Source: JBBQXY01 sp038209195
GTDB taxonomy: Bacteria; Chloroflexota; Ktedonobacteria; Ktedonobacterales; Ktedonobacteraceae
DNA: 64,000 bases
Direction: 5' to 3'
NCBI GenBank assembly: GCA_038209195.1
Contig: JBBQXY010000008.1
Location: 9,442 to 73,441 of the forward strand
In this document: positions 43,843 to 50,717 of the stretch, in pieces
Numbering within the stretch: position 1 is the first letter of the stretch
Layout of the letters: every line of letters starts with the position of its first letter
The notes under the pieces: model-generated
The model's database searches: none
What the model was told of the DNA's origin: nothing
What the model saw: only the letters and a program-made list of their open reading frames with translations
Program-made: the position numbers and the translations under genes

Positions 43843-44913
43843 CTATACCGCCGCGTAGAGGATTAGGCCATCGGGGTTCTGCTGCTGCTCGACCTGTCCA
43901 CCCAGGCGCATATATTCGAGATGTGAAAGCGTCTCGGCGACCGCCATACGCTTGGCCTCGTTGCTCTTTAGACGTTGTCCAAACAATTGCACGGCCAGTT
44001 GATAGGCGTGTTGCGGTCGGCTATCCAGCAAAGTCAGAATCTCCTCTTCACGCTGCCCATGATGCTCGATGATCTCGGCGACGCGCCCAGCCAGGTCGTG
44101 AAATGGCTCACCATGCCCCGGCAGCACAATGCTCGCTGGCAACGCTGCAACTTTGCGCAGCGAGTCCAGATAATCGCCCAGCGGATTTTCACGGTCATAT
44201 TCCGAATAGAGGCCAATATTTGGCGTAATACGCGGCAACACATGATCGGCGGCTAGAAAGACACCATCGCGCTCACGGAAGAGGCAGATATGCCCATCGG
44301 AGTGTCCCGGCGTCCAGATCACGCGGTACTGCTCGCCCACTAGATCGATAGTTTCCCCATCCTCAACCAGCGTAATCGCCTCGTGCGGCGGCACACTAAT
44401 AATATCTTTGAACTGGTTAGGGCTGGCCTGTGAGAACCACGGCTCCGTGCCAGGCATGCCATGCCGCCGGAAAAATTCAGAGACCGTCGTGAAACGCTTC
44501 GCATCGAAATTCTTCCACATGAAGTCCATGCCGTCCGCGTCTATCGGGTGCATGTAGACCGTTGCCGCGCTGCGTTGGTGCAGTTCACCGGAAAGGCCGA
44601 CATGGTCAGGGTGATCGTGCGATAAAACAATGGTGCGCAATGTATCAATCTGCACGCCCGCCCGTTGCAACCCCTCCGCGAAAGCCACACGGGCTTCCGG
44701 CATGCCCATACCCGCGTCCACTATCGCCCACCCATCGTTGCCAAGCAGGACGTACAAATTTACAGTTCTCAAGGGAAAGGGAATCGGTAAAGTAATTTTC
44801 CAGATACCAGCGGCGACCTCGCGCGCTTGTGGCAGCGGTTCCTGCTGCCAATTCTTCTGCGCGGGTCTCTGCTCTGGTGAAGGTTCTTGCATGAAGGGAC
44901 TATCCTTTGTCAT
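43843..44913 (-). CDS. MBL-fold metallo-hydrolase
   Basis: 356 residues if started at ATG 44913, or 349 from ATG 44892, which has AAAGGA about 10 bases upstream; both are plausible. An in-frame extension to 45015 only translates 31-bp tandem repeats and is rejected. The zinc-binding HXHXDH motif is present (LSHDHPDHVGL), along with WTPGHSDGHICLF and AADHVLP as later zinc ligands, and PGHGEPFHD. It is probably a glyoxalase II-like thioester or lactone hydrolase. A short winged-helix-like C-terminal part (LLDSRPQHAYQLAVQLFG) is typical of LACTB2-like proteins. Confidence 0.88.
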   Translation of the reverse strand: MTKDSPFMQEPSPEQRPAQKNWQQEPLPQAREVAAGIWKITLPIPFPLRTVNLYVLLGNDGWAIVDAGMGMPEARVAFAEGLQRAGVQIDTLRTIVLSHDHPDHVGLSGELHQRSAATVYMHPIDADGMDFMWKNFDAKRFTTVSEFFRRHGMPGTEPWFSQASPNQFKDIISVPPHEAITLVEDGETIDLVGEQYRVIWTPGHSDGHICLFRERDGVFLAADHVLPRITPNIGLYSEYDRENPLGDYLDSLRKVAALPASIVLPGHGEPFHDLAGRVAEIIEHHGQREEEILTLLDSRPQHAYQLAVQLFGQRLKSNEAKRMAVAETLSHLEYMRLGGQVEQQQNPDGLILYAAV

Positions 44914-44952
44914 CGTGTAAGAGCTTAGCCCAAAACCGACCTGATGTCTCAA

Positions 44953-45051
44953 CCCCGTGATGCCCCGCTCGCGTGATGCCCCACCCCGTGATGCCCCGCT
45001 CGCGTGATGCCCCACCCCCTGATGCCCACAAGGGGCATCACTACATTTTGA
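44953..45051. repeat. 31-bp tandem repeats plus a TGATGCCC...GGGCATCA hairpin repeat
   Basis: Two identical 31-bp units (44953-44983, 44984-45014), each starting CCCCGTGATGCCCCGCTCG, are followed by CCCCCTGATGCCCACAAG and GGGGCATCACTACAT. The latter hairpin segment recurs almost identically at 62336-62374 on the same strand. Confidence 0.8.
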
Positions 45052-45236
45052 AAGCGGCGGGCATTCAGGTTTCCGGATAAGCTCTAAGTGGAATACAATT
45101 TGTAATGCTCTATTCTTTAATTGTATGGTCTAGGCCAAGTGAGTGTCAAATGGCTTGGGGGATAGATACAGGGTTTCTCAAACGTCTTGTAGTCTCGTGA
45201 GGTAGCGTTTTCCTGTTTGAGAGGTTGTGATGGATG

Positions 45237-45960
45237 GGACATTTGTGACTCCCAATGCTCAATGGTATGACGTCCGAAAGGAAAATGCTTGGGATTTGGT
45301 GATGGATGGGACATTTGTGACTCCAGTTCTCAGTAGTCTTGTATCCGATAGGATAATGCTTGGGAATTTGTGATGGATGGGATAATTGGGACATTTGTGA
45401 CTTGGGACATTTGCGACCCATATGTGTCAAGTTAAGGACAGAGGAGATGGCAACGAAGCGGCCTTGGGAGCGGGTGTATTTGCAGGAGATGGGAAAACAC
45501 TGCCAGACCCCACCCACGGGCGACCACAAGGGTCCCCATTACCTGTCCCCCGGACAGGGTGCACGCTCCACACCACTCCCGCCCCTACGAGATACGAGAT
45601 ACGAGCGCAGCCAGACCCCACCCACGGGCGACCACAAGGGTCCCCACCCTGCTCCACACCACTCCCGCCCACAAGGGTCCCCACCCTGCTCCACACCACT
45701 CCCGCCCCTACGAGATACGAGATACGAGATACGAGATACGAGAGGTCGCCTCTCCCTGCTTTTTTGTTGGTTGGGATGAGAATTTGGGATGATAAGGACG
45801 TTTGTGACTTGAGACATTTGTGACCTTGCTTTTTTGTTGGTTGAAGTGTTAGGGGATGATGAGAGAGAGCGACCTCGGAGGGAGGATGCTACGGGTTCTA
45901 ACGAAGGGTACCTTGTGGTACTTCTAGGAGGAGTATAACATATTTCGGGGAAGCAAGCAA
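45237..45960 (-). repeat. Promoter-headed dispersed element, copy 2 (inverted)
   Basis: Reading on the minus strand: TTGCTT (45960-45955), a 17-bp spacer, TATACT (45937-45932), then the same leader (GTACCACAAGG, GTTAGAACCCGTAGCA, CCGAGGTC) and a body with 13-mers at 45812, 45796, 45405, 45389, 45309 and 45237 in its exact or one-mismatch form. A central block of GGGCGACCACAAGGGTCCCC and CCACACCACTCCCGCC modules is tandemly amplified. The 13-mers at 45237 and 45309 are 72 bp apart, inside tandem units sharing AATGCTTGGGA. Confidence 0.75.
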
Positions 45961-45998
45961 GGGGTGAAAGGGTGCGACAGACATTTGGAGATAAGGTC

Positions 45999-46068
45999 TG
46001 TCATCTTGAGCGCAGCGAAGGAACTCTCTGCCCGTCGAGCCAGATCCTTCGCTGCGCTCAGGATGACA
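45999..46068. repeat. Inverted 24-bp repeat of the CAGCGAAGGA type
   Basis: TGTCATCTTGAGCGCAGCG continuing AAGGA (45999-46022) and its inverse (46045-46068) match with one mismatch around a 22-nt loop. The motif, in the form TCCTGAGCGCAGCGAAGGA, is a widespread intergenic repeat in many bacterial genomes. Confidence 0.7.
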
Positions 46069-46191
46069 ACTTGCGCTCAGGATAACACCCCGGACACCAC
46101 GTCAGTCCGCTCATGGGCAGTCTTCTCTCCAAACGTCTGAGGGTGCGACCGGGGAATGATTACTGCTGGGTGCAACTTTTGAGAGGCTCTG

Positions 46192-46230
46192 GGGGAAAGC
46201 TAATGCGCACTGTGTGCTTTGGCTTTCCCC
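46192..46230 (-). terminator. Hairpin downstream of the F420/NADP reductase gene
   Basis: GGGGAAAGC (46192-46200) and GCTTTCCCC (46222-46230) form a 9-bp stem, with GCGCAC/GTGC pairing inside the loop. It is 28 bp after the stop of the minus-strand gene. No T-tract. Confidence 0.5.
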
Positions 46231-46257
46231 GTGTCATTTAACCCGATCTTCTGCATG

Positions 46258-46887
46258 CTACACGCCCAAAACTTTGAAGGCGAGATGACGACCTTTTTTC
46301 TGGGCAATGGCTAAGGTAAACCAGAGTGAAGTAAGGGTATCAAGCAATCCATTCTGCTCACTGCCGCCGAGATATATTGGACGTAGGCCTACATCTGCGA
46401 TCAGTTGCGCGACTTTTGTTTGGGTTGCGTCGTCTGGTCCACAGTAGAACAGGTCGGCTTGTACTCCATCGAAGGTTGGTTCAGCGAAGTTTTCCCAGCC
46501 TAACGTATTGAATGCCCGGTAGATATGTGCCTGTGGGGCATACTGCTGGATAGAGGTGAGATTATGCATGGCATCTTGTCCCATACGATTTGCTGCATCG
46601 ATAATGATGCGACCATTGAGTTGCTCAGCATAGCTCTGAACCGTTGCGTCAACCGCACCTCCTGGTAATGCTATGAGCACAACGTCGGGATTTCCCTGTA
46701 GAGCATCCGCAATCGTGCCAATCACGGCACTTTCGCCCAGTTCAGCTCGTAGCTCTTGGGCATGCTTTCCTGCTGGGTCATTGACGCCAAAACGCACCTT
46801 ATGCCCTGCCGCACTCCACTTTTTGCCTAGTGTGCCACCAATATTGCCTGCGCCGAGCACGGCTACGGTCAGTATTTCTTTTGCCAT
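46258..46887 (-). CDS. F420/NADP-dependent reductase-like Rossmann protein (NPD family)
   Basis: 209 residues. The N-terminal dinucleotide-binding motif VAVLGAGNIGGTLGKKW is followed by VRFGVNDP, VVLIALPGGAVD and IIIDAANRM, then HIYRAFNTLGWENF. This is the pattern of the small F420-dependent NADP reductase-like and YqkD/NPD proteins. Either NADP or F420 could be the partner; binding residues for F420 are not decisive. The start is very clear (AAGGAGAAACTATG). It appears monocistronic. Confidence 0.85.
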   Translation of the reverse strand: MAKEILTVAVLGAGNIGGTLGKKWSAAGHKVRFGVNDPAGKHAQELRAELGESAVIGTIADALQGNPDVVLIALPGGAVDATVQSYAEQLNGRIIIDAANRMGQDAMHNLTSIQQYAPQAHIYRAFNTLGWENFAEPTFDGVQADLFYCGPDDATQTKVAQLIADVGLRPIYLGGSEQNGLLDTLTSLWFTLAIAQKKGRHLAFKVLGV

Positions 46888-47049
46888 AGTTTCTCCTTCA
46901 AATCAATGAGTGAGGAAGGGTTTAAGATGTTATAGTGCCTCTTGCGCTCTGTTTGTTTTTCCTCACTTCTATCTGGGAGAACGTTTGGGTTCAAAGTTTT
47001 ATTCCAATGTTGTAATATGTTAGTATTAAAAAGTATAATTGCAGTGCTC

Positions 47050-47223
47050 TGATGAGCTGCCGCCGAAGGCGGCAGGGGAGGGAGGGAAGACTAGGGCACA
47101 GCCCTAGAACCCAGTCAAGGGGCGGCGGCCCCTTGCAACCCTGCATGTGAGACGGCGGCAGAGGGGAGGGAGGGAAGACTAGGGCACAGCCCTCTATTAC
47201 CTGTCCCCCGGACAGGGTGCAGC
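47050..47223 (-). repeat. GGATGCAAGGGGC repeat, tandem copy F (inverted)
   Basis: On the minus strand it shows the order GGGCTGTGCCCTAGTCTTCCC, then CTGCCGCC(GAAGGCGGCA), twice in succession, with the AAGGGGCCGCCGCCCCTTG palindrome between and a CCCTGTCCGGGGGACAGG module at its far end. A further fragment (GGGCGGCGGCCCCTTGCG) is at 47604-47622. Confidence 0.75.
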
Positions 47224-47226
47224 GCC

Positions 47227-47600
47227 TTGACCATAAGGTTGGGGAGTGGTGTGTGTAGGGACAAAGGGCGGATGTGGCGGTCGATGGGGGGCCTTGTGCT
47301 TGTCCTCGTCCTGTGGGAAGTCTCCGACCCCCACCAGGACAGGCACAAGGCCCCCGATACCTGTCCCCCAGACAGGGTGTCCACATCCCCTCGTCCCCCT
47401 GTCCCTACACACGCCGTTCTACCTTATTTGAAATGTATTGCCAGGGAAAGTGCAGCCAGATCGCTGAGAGAAAGCCTACACACGCCGTTCTACCTTATTT
47501 GAAATGTATTGGGCACAAGGCCCCCTCGTCCTCATCCCCTCGTCCCCCTGTCCCTACGCACATGGCGTAGCCGTTCCACCTTATTTGAAATGTTATTGGT
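47227..47600. repeat. Palindromic element related to the 25.6-kb MITE, with duplicated right end
   Basis: It shares GTGTGTAGGGAC, GGGGGGCCTTGTGCTTGTCC, CTCGTCCTGTGGGAAG and the right end CCTTATTTGAAATGTATTG with the 25.6-kb element. The right end (ACACACGCCGTTCTACCTTA onward) occurs three times, near 47405, 47477 and 47570. The 15-bp CTAGTGGACTGT terminal repeat is absent. Confidence 0.7.
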
Positions 47601-47679
47601 CAATGGGCGGCGGCCCCTTGCGTCCTTGCTTGTCATATGGAGAAAAAATGAGTATTAGCGATAACAAACAGGAGGAACA

Positions 47680-48483
47680 ATGAAAGATCATATAGATTGG
47701 GTTATTGAGGGGTGGAAAGAGGAGCGGTCGGACCTTGATATCGAGCCAATTGCTGTTATAAATCGTTTGGATCGATTACAGACCTACTTGCGTTCGGAGG
47801 TAGGCACGGTCTTCGAGCGCTTTGGGTTGACGGCTCCTTCTTTTGCTGTGATCGCCACATTGCGGCGTGTGGGCAAACCCTATCAACTTTCGCAACGTGC
47901 CTTGACGGATGCATTGCAACTGACGGGTGGTACCATCAGCGTGCGTATCGACCGACTCGAACGTGATGGCATCGTTGAACGCTTAGCGGATGAACACGAT
48001 CAGCGCGGTGTCCTTGTGCGCCTGACGAAGATGGGCGAGCAGCTTTTCGATCAAGTTGCCCCGCTCCACCTTGCTAACGAAGATCGTCTGCTCTCGGCAT
48101 TAAATGCGCAACAACGGGAACAGCTTGCCAGTTTGTTGCGTATTCTGCTCCTTAGCTTCGATCCCATTGCTCCAGAAGATCCACGCCATCCTGGGCGTTG
48201 GATTGGTGCATCACTGGCACCAGCACATCGTGCCAGGAAGATACGCCGTTCCAGCGGTCTTCCCGACGTTCTTGGACTGCTGGTGCAGAGCGTCGCTGTG
48301 CCAGGACCTGCTGCGGAGGCCGGATTGCAAGAAGGTGATCTGATCATCTCAGCAAACGGGGTGGAGATCAGAGCCATTGAAAGTTTGCATGAACAATTCT
48401 TATCTGCACGTAATCAGGCAATCAAATTGGAGGTTCTTCGTGGCTCAGAACAAAGGACTGTACTTCTACATCTAAATCCGTAA
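47680..48483 (+). CDS. MarR-family regulator fused to a C-terminal PDZ domain
   Basis: 267 residues with a strong start (AGGAGGAACAATG). Residues about 20-165 are a MarR winged helix: GLTAPSFAVIATLRRVG, the recognition region LSQRALTDALQLTGGTISVRI (helix split at 20 residues here), IDRLERDGIVERL and the wing DEHDQRGVLVRLT. After a linker (PRHPGRWIGASLAP), residues about 190-267 form a PDZ domain (VQSVAVPGPAAEAGLQEGDL, ISANGVEI, LHEQF). PDZ domains bind C-terminal peptides or loops, usually in proteases. Joined to a DNA-binding domain, it may sense a peptide or tether to a protein. It lies 321 bp upstream of mraZ on the same strand. Confidence 0.88.
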   Translation: MKDHIDWVIEGWKEERSDLDIEPIAVINRLDRLQTYLRSEVGTVFERFGLTAPSFAVIATLRRVGKPYQLSQRALTDALQLTGGTISVRIDRLERDGIVERLADEHDQRGVLVRLTKMGEQLFDQVAPLHLANEDRLLSALNAQQREQLASLLRILLLSFDPIAPEDPRHPGRWIGASLAPAHRARKIRRSSGLPDVLGLLVQSVAVPGPAAEAGLQEGDLIISANGVEIRAIESLHEQFLSARNQAIKLEVLRGSEQRTVLLHLNP

Positions 48484-48634
48484 ATATATCAGAAGTCATC
48501 ATGCTGTGCCATACTACACCTTTTAACCTCGTATTTAGCGCGTGATTCCGCATGACAATTGCAGTTATCCACAACTTATCCACTTGTGTAAAAAAAATTG
48601 GTGGAAAACACCCTTTTCCCTTTTGGTGTTTTTC

Positions 48635-48643
48635 TGGTATAAT
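48635..48643 (+). promoter_or_regulatory. Extended -10 promoter of the dcw cluster
   Basis: TGGTATAAT: a perfect TATAAT (48638-48643) with the extended TG element. The -35 position (48615-48620, TTTCCC) is poor, as often with extended -10 promoters. Confidence 0.7.
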
Positions 48644-48647
48644 GAAG

Positions 48648-48692
48648 TGGGGAGAAGTGGGGAAGAATGGTGAGTATATCCGGTGAGTGGGG
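48648..48692 (+). promoter_or_regulatory. MraZ-box-like operator (phased TGGGG repeats)
   Basis: TGGGG at 48648 and 48658 and TGGTG at 48668 are exactly 10 bp apart, and another TGGGG is at 48688 (two turns further). MraZ proteins bind TGGGN direct repeats at 10-bp spacing in their own promoter. The boxes begin 5 bp after the -10, where bound MraZ would block transcription. Confidence 0.75.
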
Positions 48693-48804
48693 AAAGAAGG
48701 TGAATATTTCCTGAAAGAAGAAGAACTTTCTGGAAATATCCGCAGACAAGAGCCACTGGATCGAGCCATTGGATAGGGCGTATATAAAAGGGCAAAGGTT
48801 TTGG

Positions 48805-49212
48805 ATGTTTCTAGGCGAATACGAACATACAATTGACTCGAAAGGGCGTCTCGCGGTCCCCGCGAAGTTTCGCATACAAATGGACCAGGGCGCAGTCATC
48901 AGTAAAGGTATGGGAACGTGTTTATCAGTCTATACTACTGCGCGCTGGGAAGAAAAGTCGGCTGAATTGGTCGAGGGCAAGGCAAGCGACCAACTACGCG
49001 ATTTTGAAAGACGCATCTACCCCAGTGCAAGCGAGATAGAACTGGATGGACAGGGACGCATGGTCATACCCGCCAAGCTCCGTACATATGCCAATTTAAG
49101 CAATGAAGTTACTGTAGCTGGTGTACGCGATCACATCGAAATCTGGGACCGCGCTACCTGGCAAACCTATCAAGAAAATTTGGAAGCTGGGGGGAATAGC
49201 ATTCCCTTCTAA
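48805..49212 (+). CDS. mraZ: Transcriptional regulator MraZ
   Basis: 135 residues from ATG 48805 (AAAGG 6 bases upstream; an upstream in-frame start at 48769 adds an unlikely N-terminus). Two SpoVT-AbrB-like halves each carry the DXXGR motif: YEHTIDSKGRLAVPAKFR and IELDGQGRMVIPAKLR. MraZ is the repressor of the dcw cluster and a nucleoid-associated ring-shaped oligomer. It is the first gene of the operon and follows phased TGGGG boxes, so autoregulation is well supported. Confidence 0.97.
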   Translation: MFLGEYEHTIDSKGRLAVPAKFRIQMDQGAVISKGMGTCLSVYTTARWEEKSAELVEGKASDQLRDFERRIYPSASEIELDGQGRMVIPAKLRTYANLSNEVTVAGVRDHIEIWDRATWQTYQENLEAGGNSIPF

Positions 49213-49242
49213 ATGTAATTTAAAACGAATATACATAATACG

Positions 49243-50217
49243 ATGCAAACACAACATGTGCCAGTGATGATGACAGAGGTACTCGCGTACCTACAGCCGC
49301 GACCCGGTGGTCACTACATCGATGGCACGTTAGGCGGCGGCGGTCACACCGCGGCAATACTTGCACAATCCGCTCCTGACGGCAAAGTCTTGGGCATCGA
49401 CACCGATATGCAGGCCTTAGCAAGGGTGAAGGAACACCTTTCCGAGTCAGTGAGCAATGGGCGACTAGTGCTAGCACATGGAAATTTTGCTGAGCTGGCC
49501 CGTATCGTGAACGAGGCCGGTTTTGCGTCTATACAGGGCATTTTGCTCGATCTTGGCTTCTCATCGCACCAGATGGATAACCCCCAAAGGGGCTTTGCCT
49601 TCAGTGCCGATGGTCCCTTGGATATGCGCCTTGATCAGTCCCAAACCGTATCCGCGGCAGACCTGGTCAATAGCGAGAGTGAGCAAGCGTTGGCAGACAT
49701 TTTCTGGCACTATGGCGAAGAGAAACGCTCTCGTCAGATTGCCCGGCGGATTGTACACGAACGTGCTAAAGGTGCTATTACCAGCACCGCCCGTCTAGCA
49801 GAAATTATAGCGTCTGGTGTGCCTTATAAATATGGTGCGATACATCCAGCAACACGAGCCTTTCAGGCTTTGCGTATCGCCGTAAATCATGAATTAGAGC
49901 GGCTGGAGACAGCTCTCCCGCAAATACTCGATATATTAAGCGCGACGGAGACTGATGAAAGTGGGAGAAGGGAAGCAGGCAGGATGGTCATCATCTCATT
50001 CCATTCTTTAGAGGATCGGATTGTAAAAGAGTTTATGCGACGTGAGGCAACAGATTGTATCTGCCCTCCGGGCATACCGGTATGTGTCTGTGGTCATAAG
50101 GCGCGATTACGCCTCTTGACTCGGAAACCGGCGGTACCTACCAGTGAGGAAGTTATCGCCAATCCCCGCGCTCGTAGCGCAAAACTACGGGCCGCTGAAA
50201 TAGTTGTTGAGTCGTAG
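49243..50217 (+). CDS. rsmH: 16S rRNA (cytosine1402-N4)-methyltransferase RsmH
   Basis: 324 residues, normal length for the family. The SAM-binding start YIDGTLGGGGHTAAILAQ, the family signature LDLGFSSHQMDNPQRGFAFS and RPHPATRAF-type residues (AIHPATRAFQALRIAVN) are all present, with SFHSLEDRIVKEF near the C-terminus. It methylates C1402 in the ribosomal P site. The gene is 30 bp after mraZ, with a weak Shine-Dalgarno, in its standard dcw position. Confidence 0.97.
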   Translation: MQTQHVPVMMTEVLAYLQPRPGGHYIDGTLGGGGHTAAILAQSAPDGKVLGIDTDMQALARVKEHLSESVSNGRLVLAHGNFAELARIVNEAGFASIQGILLDLGFSSHQMDNPQRGFAFSADGPLDMRLDQSQTVSAADLVNSESEQALADIFWHYGEEKRSRQIARRIVHERAKGAITSTARLAEIIASGVPYKYGAIHPATRAFQALRIAVNHELERLETALPQILDILSATETDESGRREAGRMVIISFHSLEDRIVKEFMRREATDCICPPGIPVCVCGHKARLRLLTRKPAVPTSEEVIANPRARSAKLRAAEIVVES

Positions 50218-50275
50218 TGCGTAACGGTAGCAAAGGGTAGAAGTCTCTACCCCAATACGAAGGAACGCAATATTG

Positions 50276-50695
50276 ATGTATCGCCTGAATAATCGGATAA
50301 GTGCGTCTCATGCTTATCAAGCTGAGCCGCCCAAGCCTATTCTGGCTGCCAAACGACGCCGACAACTCTACCCGTTCTTATTCTCCATGGGCCCTGTGGC
50401 GTTGTGCATTTGCAGTGTGTTACTGATTGGCTTGATGGCTGTGCTCTATCTGACTCAACTGGGGCAGGCGGTCTCGGCTAACCAACAACTCCAGGATTTG
50501 CACTCGGAGCAGGCGACCTTGCAGCGACAAAACCAGGATTTAGCCAACACTATCGCGCAAGAGCAGTCACCGGGCTACATCTCCAGCAAAGCAAAAGCGA
50601 TGGGACTGGTGCAACCAGACCCCAAAACGGTGCAGGTTTTGATCGTCAAACACCTTGAAGTTATTCAAGAAAACGACCCGTCCATACAACCATGA
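50276..50695 (+). CDS. ftsL: FtsL-like septum protein
   Basis: 139 residues from ATG 50276 (or one residue longer from TTG 50273; AAGGA lies 8-11 bases upstream). It has the FtsL layout: a basic cytoplasmic N-terminus of about 45 residues (AAKRRRQLYPF), one membrane segment, then a leucine-zipper-like coiled coil (NQQLQDLHSEQATLQRQNQDL) of the split type, and a short C-terminal part with ISSKAKAMGLVQPDP, a motif common to FtsL/DivIC ends. Sequence similarity across FtsL is low, so the call rests on topology and position between rsmH and ftsI. Confidence 0.8.
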   Translation: MYRLNNRISASHAYQAEPPKPILAAKRRRQLYPFLFSMGPVALCICSVLLIGLMAVLYLTQLGQAVSANQQLQDLHSEQATLQRQNQDLANTIAQEQSPGYISSKAKAMGLVQPDPKTVQVLIVKHLEVIQENDPSIQP

Positions 50696-50717
50696 TAGAC
50701 AGACAAGGAGGAAGTAC

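Larger units (their letters stand above)
44914..46257. other. 1.3-kb repeat-rich intergenic region
   Basis: No gene is credible here. It contains 31-bp tandem repeats (44953-45014), the TGATGCCC hairpin repeat (45015-45051), the second copy of the promoter-headed element (45237-45960), GAGATAC microrepeats (about 45715-45750), an inverted GTCATC...CAGCGAAGGA pair (45999-46068) and a hairpin (46192-46230). Confidence 0.75.
46888..47679. other. Repeat-filled region between the reductase and marR-PDZ genes
   Basis: Divergent region whose left 160 bp may hold the reductase promoter. Positions 47050-47635 are covered by inverted copies of the GGATGCAAGGGGC repeat and by a palindromic core related to the MITE at 25.6 kb. 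No real ORF. Confidence 0.7.
48484..48804. promoter_or_regulatory. dcw promoter region
   Basis: Leader between marR-PDZ and mraZ. It contains the TATAAT promoter element at 48638 and the MraZ boxes at 48648-48692. A GTG-rich purine leader continues to mraZ. No ORF is convincing. Confidence 0.7.

Noticed and set aside
44914..45015. N-terminal extension of the MBL-fold hydrolase
   Set aside because: The added residues are the translation of two 31-bp tandem repeats (Gly/His/Arg-rich) and have no homology to the family start.
45360..45823. Several overlapping frames of 70-140 codons on both strands
   Set aside because: They arise because the amplified repeat modules contain few stops in any frame; the translations are themselves tandem and differ between element copies.
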